DNA of 64,000 nucleotides from NCBI GenBank assembly GCA_032718475.1, contig JAUCBJ010003602.1, positions 112,059-176,058 of the forward strand, read 5' to 3'. The notes beneath the pieces were generated by a model that saw only the letters and a program-made list of their open reading frames with translations, searched no databases and was not told the DNA's origin. The position numbers were made by a program, and so were the translations under genes. Origin of the DNA: Nemertoderma westbladi (taxonomy: Eukaryota > Xenacoelomorpha > Nemertodermatida > Nemertodermatidae). This document shows, one piece after another, positions 1-10,400 of this stretch (the stretch's first letter is position 1; each line of letters starts with the position of its first letter).

Positions 1-3000
1 GCTGGCTACAATTACACAGGAGAAGCAGCCCCACATGGACCCCCTTATGTACAAGCAGGAATGGTCCCTCAATGTTATCAGAGCGGAGGAGAGAGTGAGT
101 TAAGTCATATGGCGGCAATAACAGACGCCATAAAAGCCAAGCTAGAACTGCCACAGGCTAAACCGTTTACCTTCAGTGGAGAATACCCGGAAGAATATAT
201 TCAGTTTCGACAGCTATATACCACTGAAATTCTACTGAAACATAACCTGTCAGAAGCACAGAAGATGACCTACCTGATGGTTTACACAACTGGCAAAGCA
301 AAGGAAGTTGTTAGACAATATGCAGGCCTAACAGATGGTTTGCGACTAGCATGGGAAGCCATTGAAAAGCGATATGGAAATCCTTCACGTATAATGCAGG
401 CAACAATCAACAAATTGGTCACTAACAAACAAATCACCACGACTGCCGAGTTTAGGGACTTTACAGAAAGGGTAAACAAAGCCCTGGTTGCCTTGAAGGA
501 ACTCGATATGCCGCATGAGTTGAATGGCATCCATAACATGCGAAAAATAATTGAACTAATTCCCTATTGGGCGAGGAACGCATGGAGAAAGGAAGCAGCA
601 CGGACTCGCAGCCAACTGAACCGCGAACCAACCATGAACCAACTGGCGAAATTCCTTTCAGATCAAACCGAGATACAAGATGACCCTGTATTCGCAGAGG
701 GACTACTATCAGCTGGTATCGCTGAGCGCCGGGACCGATCACATTCACGGGATGACTCAACCCGACAATCGAGAGCAGATTACCCCCGAAAAACAAATAT
801 GCTGGTACCAAAGAAATCATTTGAATCTAACAAAGGGATGATAAAACCTGAACGAGAGCAAGTCTACACAACAACGTCGACTAGTCCGATGAAGAGCCTA
901 CAATCGGACAAACAAGTCCGTTTCTCCAGCTACTCCCCAAAGCCACATACCCCAGATAGAGATTCCCAGGAGTTGGTATACACCCTTGCAACCTGTGATC
1001 CAAGCGCAAAGTGCTATCTACATCCAAATGCAAGAGACCATCAATTCGTGCAGTGTACCCAATGGATAAATGCCGCTGCGGATGAAAAATGGGACTATTT
1101 AAAGAAGAATGGACTGTGTAGGAGATGCTATGGGCGTGGCCACATTGGACGCGACTGTCCGCACAACTCCAACACCAGGCATGAACCCAGAACATATGAA
1201 CGATCCAGATCATACTCACCCGGAGGAGCGAGCGGGCTGACACCCCTCACAAAGGAAACTAAAAATCTAAAACCCCATAGTAACCGAGGAGATACTGATA
1301 CTACTACTGTTAACCAAAATAAAAATGAGAATCTAACATCTAAGACAGGGGGGGATCAGACCCAACATCCTAACCCTGCCTGGATGGCGAGATACAAGGA
1401 TCCCCAGGGATCTGAAGTGAGTGGAACCACTGTTAATAAGACCCAGGCAGTGACCCACATGGCGACATGTATGTCCCTGTCAGGGATTAAAGTGTACCTC
1501 AAAATTGTGCCAGTAAAAGTAATGTATAAAAATGAAAAACAAGTAACAACATATGCCTTCCTAGATGATGGTGCGACTATAAGTCTAATAAGTCGTACCC
1601 TTGCTGATACTCTGGGAATGGAGGGAACCAGAACTAAGTTAGGCCTGGCCATGGTGGGCCACCAGACAACATCAATGGGGGCCATGAGTACCAAGTGCTC
1701 CATAGGTGCTCTGGAAGGCCGAGGGACACTCATCATTCATGATGCTGAGGTAGAAGTAATACCAGACGTTGGAGTTAACTGTACCCAACCAGATGAGGTA
1801 GAAATTGAGAGATACCAACACTTAAAGGGAATTAACTTAACAAACTTGCACATTGACATACCCTATGTGACTGTACTGCTTGGGATGAACAATCCTGAGG
1901 CACATGAAGAACTGGAAGTTAGGAAAGGTAGCAACCCAGGGAAGACACCATGGGGAAAGCTAACACCATTTGGGTGGTGTGTGACTGGACCACTGGAAAC
2001 AACAGACTATATACACAACAAAACGAAGCGAGGTCTGGTGAATCATGTGGAAATAACTACAGACTTAGAGACATTACTGAATAGGGACTGTGAGGGCCTT
2101 CATGACAACACATTGGGAGACTCTCCAGAGGACCGTAGGGCCTTACAGACTCTTAAGGACTCAATCCAACTGATAGATGGACACTACGAGGTAGACATGT
2201 TGTGGAAGGACCCCAATGAACGGCTTGAAAACAACTACATAATGGCGAGAAATCGTCTGAGAAAGTTAAAAGAAAAACTGAGGAAACTACCAGCAGCAGA
2301 AGAAGCCATAAACAAGGCAATATGTAAGTATATAGAAAGGGGGTGGGCAATAGAACTTCCAGAGGATGCACAGGAAACTGACCGGACGTATTACTTACCG
2401 ATACACACAGTGTGGGAACCAAGAAAGAACAAATACCGAGTAGTACATGATGCTGCAGCGAAGTACCATGGAAAATCGCTAAATGATTACCTTGTTCGTG
2501 GACCCAATATATACAACACAGGACTAGACGTTCTTCTAAGATTCAGGAAGGGAACATTTGCTTTCACATGTGATGTGGAAGCAATGTTCCACCAGGTACG
2601 GGTGAACCCAAAAGACAGCAACAGCTTACGGTTCCTTTGGTATGAAGGGGAGCTAGGCTCAAAGGAACCCAAAATCTACAAAATGATCGTCCATATTTTT
2701 GGTGCTAATTCATCTCCATGTGCGACAACATACGCTTTGAGAGAGACTACAAATGGCGAAAATCCTGCAATCCAGAATCCATCAGCAGATACAGTGGAAA
2801 TGATTCGAGAACATTTTTATGTTGATGACGGACATGAGACAGGAAACTCAGAGGAGGAGTTGGTCAGGATTGCCAAGGAGGCTAAACTTTGTTTAGCGGG
2901 GGGAGGATTCAACCTGACCAAGTTTTTATCAAATTCCGAATATATTACCAACTGCATGACAGACGGGACCCAACAGGAGCCACTGAACAAATTAACCACA

Positions 3001-5013
3001 GAACCAGAATACAAACCAATGATAGAAGCTGATGGAGACAGCGACGAAGTTCGAGCTTTAGGGATAGTCTGGAACCGAAGAACAGATGCATTTGAGTACC
3101 ATATGGCGAAAATGAAAAGAGGGAAACATACTAAAAGGGAATATCTATCCTTTGTTGCCCGGATCTATGACCCAATGGGTCTACTCTCAAGGATCACAGT
3201 TGTTGGTCGACAAATACTTAGGGAAGCCCATCTACTGAAAGTTGGTTGGAATGATGAACTTCCCGAAGGAATAAGGAAGAAATGGGACAAATGGATGGAT
3301 AGTTTACAACTACTAGATAAGATCACGATAGATCGGGCCTACTTTCCCGACGGAAACATGGAAAACTTAGAGATACATATCTTCAGTGACGCCTCAGACA
3401 AAGGCTATGGAGCAGTAGCCTATGTGGTTCAAAGACAGAATAATAGAAGGAGGGCACGGGTTGCATATAGTAAGGCGAGACCGGCCCCATTAAAAATTGT
3501 CACAATTCCTAGGATAGAACTCATGGCAGCTTTATTAGGAGTGAGAATAGGAAGACAGTTAGGAAAGGCGATTGGAAATATACAAACCTGGTATTTTTGG
3601 ACTGACTCTACCACTGTTATTCATTATATCAGGACTGACGCACGAAGATTCAAAGTCTTTGTTGCTAATCGAGTTGCAGAAATCCAAGAACTAACAGACA
3701 TCAACAACTGGAACTATTGTCCAACGTCAATAAATCCCGCAGACCAAATATCGAGAGGAATAATTGGAACACAGAAGAAGGAAGACGAAGATCTGTGGCA
3801 ATATGGCCCGGAGTACCTCAAGGACGAAGGAAGATGGCCTGAATTTCCAGGAGGTCCACAGGCTCTACTGGAAGGAGTCAAAGGGGATGACCCGGAATTA
3901 CGAAGGGAATTAGTTATGTCAACCACTATAAGAGACAAACCAACAATGACAGAGCGAATACTCCACCATGATCGCTCATGGTATGACACTAAACGGCGTG
4001 TAGCGCGATGGAGGATGTGGATGGCTTGGATACGAACACGGAAAAGTGGAGGGCCCCGACCAGAACTACATGTGGAAAATGCAGGGATGGCTATCATAAA
4101 GTACATTCAACAGGAGGGCTTCCCAGATGAAGTGGAGAAACTAGTGGTTGGAAAACCTATCCCGAAAGACAGCAACCTGAGACCATTGAGCCCCATTATG
4201 AAGGATGGAGTAGTCTGTATGGGCTCCCGGCTGGGGAATGCTCCAGGAGGGATTGTCCCTGATTGCCCCATATTGATCCCGAAAGACTCAGTTATCGTGG
4301 ATAAGATTATACACGATTCCCATGAAGCCTCACAACATGGAGGTGTGGAAGCAACACTCACGAGGATACGGAGGAAATTCTGGATTCCAGCAGTCAGGAG
4401 AAGAGTGAAGGGCTGGGTGGAGAAGTGTGTTACCTGTCGCACCATTCGCCGACAGAGGGTGGAGCAGGTGATGGCACCTTTACCTGCGGAGCGGATAACA
4501 CCCTATGAGCCACCATTCACAAATTGTGGTGTTGACCTCTTTGGTCCGATTAACGTCAAAGTGGGCCGACGATACGAGAAACGATGGGGTTCCATATTTG
4601 TGTGTTACGCCTCAAGGGCTGTTGCCCTGGAATTAGTTAAAGATGCAAGCGCGAACTCATTTATTAATGCACTCAGAAGATTCATTACAAGGTGTGGAGC
4701 AGTGCGAAGGATTAGCTCTGATAATGGGTCGAATTTCATTGGAGCTAATCGAGAACTTCAAGATCTATACCGGATTGCGCAAACACCTGCTATTGAAGAA
4801 CATGCGAGGAAACAAGGTGTCAAGTGGAAATTCCATACCCCTTATGCCCCCCATTCTTCAGGAGTCTGGGAAAGACTTGTAGGAAGTGCTGAGCGGCTCT
4901 TAGAGGCAAGCATAGCACTAGATGCATTCTTAAAAATGCAGCTGCAATGCAGCATGCCGATCCTAGTAGTAGTAGGTAGTAGTAGAGGCAAGCACCCGAA
5001 ATCGATGCCTTGA
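1..5013 (+). CDS. BEL/Pao retrotransposon gag-pol polyprotein, 5'-truncated by the window and broken at its 3' end
   Basis: The frame is open from base 1, so the ATG at 61 need not be the start. Residue numbers below count from that ATG. The order of domains is that of BEL/Pao elements. First comes a gag region of DUF1759 type (about residues 17-230), then a CCHC zinc knuckle (C-X2-C-X4-H-X4-C, about 353-366). A retropepsin-like protease follows with the motif FLDDGAT (about 500); the usual D-S/T-G is D-D-G here. Reverse transcriptase has FTCDVEAMFHQV (about 835) and the YVDD catalytic box (about 919). RNase H has FSDAS (about 1108). The integrase has an HHCC finger (about 1418-1459) and D, D, E residues near 1490, 1554 and 1604. 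No stop interrupts the frame before the 70-bp insertion at 4913, so this is a young copy. Past the insertion the frame runs into unrelated residues and a stop. Confidence 0.93.
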   Translation, partial: AGYNYTGEAAPHGPPYVQAGMVPQCYQSGGESELSHMAAITDAIKAKLELPQAKPFTFSGEYPEEYIQFRQLYTTEILLKHNLSEAQKMTYLMVYTTGKAKEVVRQYAGLTDGLRLAWEAIEKRYGNPSRIMQATINKLVTNKQITTTAEFRDFTERVNKALVALKELDMPHELNGIHNMRKIIELIPYWARNAWRKEAARTRSQLNREPTMNQLAKFLSDQTEIQDDPVFAEGLLSAGIAERRDRSHSRDDSTRQSRADYPRKTNMLVPKKSFESNKGMIKPEREQVYTTTSTSPMKSLQSDKQVRFSSYSPKPHTPDRDSQELVYTLATCDPSAKCYLHPNARDHQFVQCTQWINAAADEKWDYLKKNGLCRRCYGRGHIGRDCPHNSNTRHEPRTYERSRSYSPGGASGLTPLTKETKNLKPHSNRGDTDTTTVNQNKNENLTSKTGGDQTQHPNPAWMARYKDPQGSEVSGTTVNKTQAVTHMATCMSLSGIKVYLKIVPVKVMYKNEKQVTTYAFLDDGATISLISRTLADTLGMEGTRTKLGLAMVGHQTTSMGAMSTKCSIGALEGRGTLIIHDAEVEVIPDVGVNCTQPDEVEIERYQHLKGINLTNLHIDIPYVTVLLGMNNPEAHEELEVRKGSNPGKTPWGKLTPFGWCVTGPLETTDYIHNKTKRGLVNHVEITTDLETLLNRDCEGLHDNTLGDSPEDRRALQTLKDSIQLIDGHYEVDMLWKDPNERLENNYIMARNRLRKLKEKLRKLPAAEEAINKAICKYIERGWAIELPEDAQETDRTYYLPIHTVWEPRKNKYRVVHDAAAKYHGKSLNDYLVRGPNIYNTGLDVLLRFRKGTFAFTCDVEAMFHQVRVNPKDSNSLRFLWYEGELGSKEPKIYKMIVHIFGANSSPCATTYALRETTNGENPAIQNPSADTVEMIREHFYVDDGHETGNSEEELVRIAKEAKLCLAGGGFNLTKFLSNSEYITNCMTDGTQQEPLNKLTTEPEYKPMIEADGDSDEVRALGIVWNRRTDAFEYHMAKMKRGKHTKREYLSFVARIYDPMGLLSRITVVGRQILREAHLLKVGWNDELPEGIRKKWDKWMDSLQLLDKITIDRAYFPDGNMENLEIHIFSDASDKGYGAVAYVVQRQNNRRRARVAYSKARPAPLKIVTIPRIELMAALLGVRIGRQLGKAIGNIQTWYFWTDSTTVIHYIRTDARRFKVFVANRVAEIQELTDINNWNYCPTSINPADQISRGIIGTQKKEDEDLWQYGPEYLKDEGRWPEFPGGPQALLEGVKGDDPELRRELVMSTTIRDKPTMTERILHHDRSWYDTKRRVARWRMWMAWIRTRKSGGPRPELHVENAGMAIIKYIQQEGFPDEVEKLVVGKPIPKDSNLRPLSPIMKDGVVCMGSRLGNAPGGIVPDCPILIPKDSVIVDKIIHDSHEASQHGGVEATLTRIRRKFWIPAVRRRVKGWVEKCVTCRTIRRQRVEQVMAPLPAERITPYEPPFTNCGVDLFGPINVKVGRRYEKRWGSIFVCYASRAVALELVKDASANSFINALRRFITRCGAVRRISSDNGSNFIGANRELQDLYRIAQTPAIEEHARKQGVKWKFHTPYAPHSSGVWERLVGSAERLLEASIALDAFLKMQLQCSMPILVVVGSSRGKHPKSMP
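4901..4994 (+). mobile_element. 70-bp 5'-truncated LINE tail with a 12-bp target-site duplication inside BEL pol
   Basis: The 12-mer TAGAGGCAAGCA occurs at 4901-4912 and again at 4983-4994. Between them, 4913-4982 carries a segment starting ATTCTTAAAAATGCAGCTGC and ending in TAG triplets. About 50 bp of it is identical to the 3' end of the LINE at 36241-36290. This is the expected product of a severely 5'-truncated target-primed reverse transcription event. It adds 82 bp and disrupts the integrase frame. Confidence 0.9.
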
Positions 5014-5494
5014 TGAGGACGCATTCCGCACAGTGTTAGCAGAAACAGAGGCAACAATGAATGCGCGGCCGCTATGTGCGTTAAATGATGACCCGAATTC
5101 TTACGAGGTTTTGACACCAAACCATCTACTACTGAGGAGACCAGTCCAGGTTTTGAGTAAAGACCTGTTCGACGAGAATGACCTATATTCCAGAAAGACA
5201 TGGAAAGTAATACAAGTAGTATCAAAGATATTCTGGCGCCAATGGGTAACTGAATATTTACCAACCCTTCACAAGCGACACAAGTGGCGGGTGGAAAGGA
5301 GAGATCTGAAACCGGGAGATCTAGTCATAGTGACAGATGACACCCTAGCGAAACACGATTGGGTGATGGCTAGAGTAGTAAATTGCCTGCAGGGACCCGA
5401 TGGGCACACTAGAACAGTCGAATTGAAGACGAGTGGAAAGAAACTTGTAAGACGTCCGATAAGCAAATGTTGCTTATTGGAGCAAACTGTCTAA
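4995..5494 (+). CDS. BEL/Pao integrase C-terminal part, separated from pol by the LINE insertion
   Basis: The frame resumes after the target-site duplication and ends at the stop at 5494. It includes TMNARPL, LTPNHLL, a W-R-W-V-x-EYL-x-x-L-x-x-R-x-KW stretch, GDLVIV and W-x-x-ARV. This is the DUF5641-type tail that closes BEL/Pao integrases. It has no start codon of its own and is the displaced end of the preceding polyprotein, so this copy is probably unable to make a complete integrase. Confidence 0.85.
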
Positions 5495-6658
5495 TTTATG
5501 CCAAAGTCATGGGGGGAGGGTCCATGTATACCTCAAATCGTACCTAAATTAAGATTCATAATATATTATCAAATTTACAAATGAGTAGAAGAAAACTGAA
5601 CTAGTACTTTAGGATAGGCAGATACCGGTATATAGGTACATTGACTGAATGGTAACCTGGGGTGAAATTTATGTTTCCGGAACATAAAATGTACGTGTGA
5701 AATGAATGAATGGTTATATGACGCAATACTGAACACAGCCCTAATGAACAATGAACTTGCAACTTCTCAGTTGCGGAATGAACTGAAGGAATGAATGAAT
5801 GGAACAATTGTCGTATAAAATGAACTTAAATTATGGAAAACATAGATTTCATTAGCAGCAACCATAGAACATGAAACCAGCAAATTCCAGAACGTATAAT
5901 ACAACTTTATAGTGTAACTGACCATTTAGTCGATTATGGATATTATACGTTATTAATGATAGTACTTGATCTGGATATAGAAGAATTATCATATATAACT
6001 AGCTTATTAGAATTAATCTCAGAGGAGCCGTAATGAGGACTGTGATGTGTAAAGGATGCGATGGCGAAGTGGTACCACGGGGAGAAACATTTAAAACTTG
6101 GCTTATGAACTGTCTTGTCTCAGGGTACGAAATGGAGGAACGCGAAAGTATCGTGACCGCGAATTCTGATAGAAAGGAAGGATTCCCCACCGCAGGAGAC
6201 CCCATGGGGGGAGTGACCATGGTAGCAGCGACTAGTGGTGACCGTGGATGGAGCGTTTATGTTAGATTGTTATTACAAAAATAAACGAGGGACCCCATAA
6301 TCATGAAAGGGAAATACATTACTTGATATGCTCTAACCATATATATATATATAATTGAATGGCACTACCTTTGCAATACGTACCTAGGATGAACTAACTA
6401 GCGATTTATCTTGAAGCATTATTGAACCACGAAATATTTTATATATCGGTATTTTAAAAGGACTTGAATGAATTGTAATGAATTTATAGAGGGAAATAGG
6501 AAACCACTCATGGTTTGGCAAACCATGAGCGTGTAATGTTGCCAGGGGGCCTACATCGCGGAATGACAGTTGATATGTATATCGTTTTCGGACTCAAACT
6601 TTTTAATATAGTCGTGATTTCCTCGAGAAACCATTTATAGTGGTTTCTGGGGGGAGTT
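5495..6658 (+). other. BEL element 3' non-coding spacer
   Basis: There are about 1.16 kb between the pol stop and the 3' LTR. The longest open stretch (6033-6284, 83 codons) has no recognisable domain and I do not call it a gene. A purine tract (GGGGGGAG, about 6650-6656) next to the LTR is the likely polypurine tract. I see no envelope-like gene with a signal peptide or membrane segment. Confidence 0.6.
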
Positions 6659-7401
6659 TGTTCCCGACTATAGTCAGTATTTCATCGTATAGTATGGCCC
6701 AAAATTCTTATCACCTGTTATTGCCGTAGAAATTCCATTTTATTGAGTGAGAATGTCATGACGTCATAACATGACGTCACAAAAGTAAAAGTATAGTGTA
6801 TCTTGCATGAAGGCTTGCTCGCCTCATGATCACGAGAGAATTATCATATCCTATAATGAGTGAGTGAATATTAGAACCATTTAAAGTGAAAGGACACATT
6901 GAGTGAGAGGCAACAATGGAAGTGTAAGGCATCCTCTGGGATTTATCCTCACCTGTGTATATTGGTGTATAACGTATTATATATTTTGGCCCCATTTTCT
7001 ATGGCCTATTGTTATTAGGTAAACCAATCCCAGATGGCTTTCCTTCCATTCATATATGACAAGAGCAGGATGATATTAGATTCATTCTGTCGATATAACT
7101 TTGTAGAAACGTTACATAGTTTTCACCGTTCGTTCGTACTTTCGTTCTTTCGTTCGTTCTGACCTATTGGTCACTGAACTTAACTATTATTGTTCTAATT
7201 GAACTGAACGTACAGTACATTTGTACTGTACGTGTTATAAGTCATTTGTTGAAGGAAGGAAGCGTCATCATGTGATTGTGCACTGGTGCCGTTTATACAT
7301 ATTGAACATTAAAGTAACTAGGACTTGAACTGAGTTTTCTAGACGAATGAAACGGACGCGTAGAAACGACGTTCTTAGAGGGAAAGAATATCGACGGAAC
7401 A
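6659..7401 (+). repeat. 3' LTR of the BEL/Pao element
   Basis: The block starts TGTTCCCGAC just after a G-rich polypurine tract and ends ATCGACGGAACA, giving matched TGTTCC/GGAACA ends over 743 bp. An ATTAAA signal lies near 7306, and TTCGTTCG-type short repeats lie near 7130-7165. The 5' LTR is outside the window, so the boundary rests on the inverted ends, the polypurine tract and the abrupt start of satellite at 7402. The last bases (ACA) are shared with the satellite, so the edge is uncertain by about 3 bp. Confidence 0.7.
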
Positions 7402-10400
7402 ACCAATCAAATTCAAAGGTTTGTACATACAACCAATGTAAAGGTTTGTACATACAGTACAACCAATGTAAAGGTTTGTACATACAGTACAACCAATGTA
7501 AAGGTTTGTACATACAACCAATCAAATGTAAAGGTTTGTACATACAACCAATCAAATATAAAGTTTTGTACATTCAACCAATCAAATGTAAATGTTTGTA
7601 CATACAACCAATCAAATGTAAAGGTTTGTACATACAACCAATCAAATGTAAAGGTTTGTACATACAACCAATCAAATATAAAGGTTTGTACATACAACCA
7701 ATCAAATGCAAATGTTTGTACATACAACCAATCAAATTCAAAGGTTTGTACATACAACCAATCAAATATAAAGGTTTGTACATACAACCAATCAAATGTA
7801 AAGGTTTGTACATACAACCAATCAAATGTAAAGGTTTGTACATACAACCAATCAAATATAAAGGTTTGTACATACAACCAATCAAATGCAAAGATTTGTA
7901 CATACAACCAATCAAATTCAAAGGTTTGTACATACAACCAATCAAATGTAAAGGTTTGTACATGCAACCAATGTAAAGGTTTGTACATACAGTACAACCA
8001 ATGTAAAGGTTTTTTTACATACAACCAATCAAATGTAAAGGTTTGTACATACAACCAATCAAATGTAAAGGTTTGTACATACAACCAATCAAATGTAAAG
8101 GTTTGTACATACAACCAATCAAATGTAAAGGTTTTTTACATACCGGTACAACCAATCAAATGTAAAGGTTTGTACATACAACCTATCAAATGTAAAGGTT
8201 TGTACATACAACCAATCAAATGTAAAGGTTTGTACATACAACCAATCAAATGTAAAGGTTTGTACATACAACCAATCAAATGTAAAGGTTTGTACATACA
8301 ACCAATCAAATGTAAAGGTTTGTACATACAACCAATCAAATGTAAAGGTTTGTACATACAACCAATCAAATGTAAAGGTTTGTACATGCAACCAATCAAA
8401 TGTAAAGGTTTGTACATACAACCAATCAAATGTAAATGTTTGTACATACAACCAATCAAATGTAAAGGTTTGTACATGCAACCAATCAAATGTAAAGGTT
8501 TGTACATACAACCAATCAAATGTAAATGTTTGTACATACAACCAATCAAATGTAAAGGTTTGTACATGCAACCAATCAAATGTAAAGGTTTGTACAAACA
8601 ACCAATCAAATGTAAAGGTTTGTACATACAACCAATCAAATGTAAAGGTTTGTACATACAACCAATCAAATGTAAAGGTTTGTACATACAACCAATCAAA
8701 TGTAAAGGTTTGTACATGCAACCAATCAAATGTAAAGGTTTGTACATACAACCAATCAAATGTAAAGGTTTGTACATACAACCAATCAAATATAAAGGTT
8801 TGTACATACAACCAATCAAATGTAAAGGTTTGTACATACAACCAATCAAATGTAAAGGTTTGTACATACAACCAATCAAATGTAAAGGTTTGTACATGCA
8901 ACCAATCAAATGTAAAGGTTTGTACATACAACCAATCAAATGTAAAGGTTTGTACATACAACCAATCAAATGTAAAGGTTTGTACATGCAACCAATCAAA
9001 TGTAAAGGTTTGTACATGCAACCAATCAAATGTAAAGGTTTGTACATGCAACCAATCAAATGTAAAGGTTTGTACATACAACCAATCAAATGTAAATGTT
9101 TGTACATACAACCAATCAAATGTAAAGGTTTGTACATGCAACCAATCAAATGTAAAGGTTTGTACATACAACCAATCAAATGTAAATGTTTGCACATACA
9201 ACCAATCAAATGTAAAGGTTTGTACATGCAACCAATCAAATGTAAAGGTTTGTACATACAACCAATGTAAAGGTTTGTACATACAGTACAACCAATGTAA
9301 AGGTTTGTACATACAGTACAACCAATGTAAAGGTTTGTACATACAACCAATCAAATGTAAAGGTTTGTACATACAACCAATCAAATATAAAGGTTTGTAC
9401 ATACAACCAATCAAATGTAAATGTTTGTACATACAACCAATCAAATGTAAAGGTTTGTACATACAACCAATCAAATGTAAAGGTTTGTACATACAACCAA
9501 TCAAATATAAAGGTTTGTACATACAACCAATCAAATGCAAATGTTTGTACATACAACCAATCAAATTCAAAGGTTTGTACATACAACCAATCAAATGTAA
9601 AGGTTTGTACATACAACCAATCAAATGTAAAGGTTTGTACATACAACCAATCAAATGTAAAGGTTTGTACATACAACCAATCAAATATAAAGGTTTGTAC
9701 ATACAACCAATCAAATGCAAAGATTTGTACATACAACCAATCAAATTCAAAGGTTTGTACATACAACCAATCAAATGTAAAGGTTTGTACATGCAACCAA
9801 TGTAAAGGTTTGTACATACAGTACAACCAATGTAAAGGTTTTTTTACATACAACCAATCAAATGTAAAGGTTTGTACATACAACCAATCAAATGTAAAGG
9901 TTTGTACATACAACCAATCAAATGTAAAGGTTTGTACATACAACCAATCAAATGTAAAGGTTTTTTACATACAACCAATCAAATGTAAAGGTTTGTACAT
10001 ACAACCAATCAAATGTAAAGGTTTGTACATACAACCAATCAAATGTAAAGGTTTGTACATACAACCAATCAAATGTAAAGGTTTGTACATACAACCAATC
10101 AAATGTAAAGGTTTGTACATGCAACCAATCAAATGTAAAGGTTTGTACATACAACCAATCAAATGTAAATGTTTGCACATACAACCAATCAAATGTAAAG
10201 GTTTGTACATGCAACCAATCAAATGTAAAGGTTTGTACATACAACCAATGTAAAGGTTTGTACATACAGTACAACCAATGTAAAGGTTTGTACATACAGT
10301 ACAACCAATGTAAAGGTTTGTACATACAACCAATCAAATGTAAAGGTTTGTACATACAACCAATCAAATATAAAGGTTTGTACATACAACCAATCAAATG

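Noticed and set aside
6033-6284. Extra gene (envelope-like) downstream of BEL pol
   Set aside because: 83 codons, no signal peptide, membrane segment or recognisable domain.
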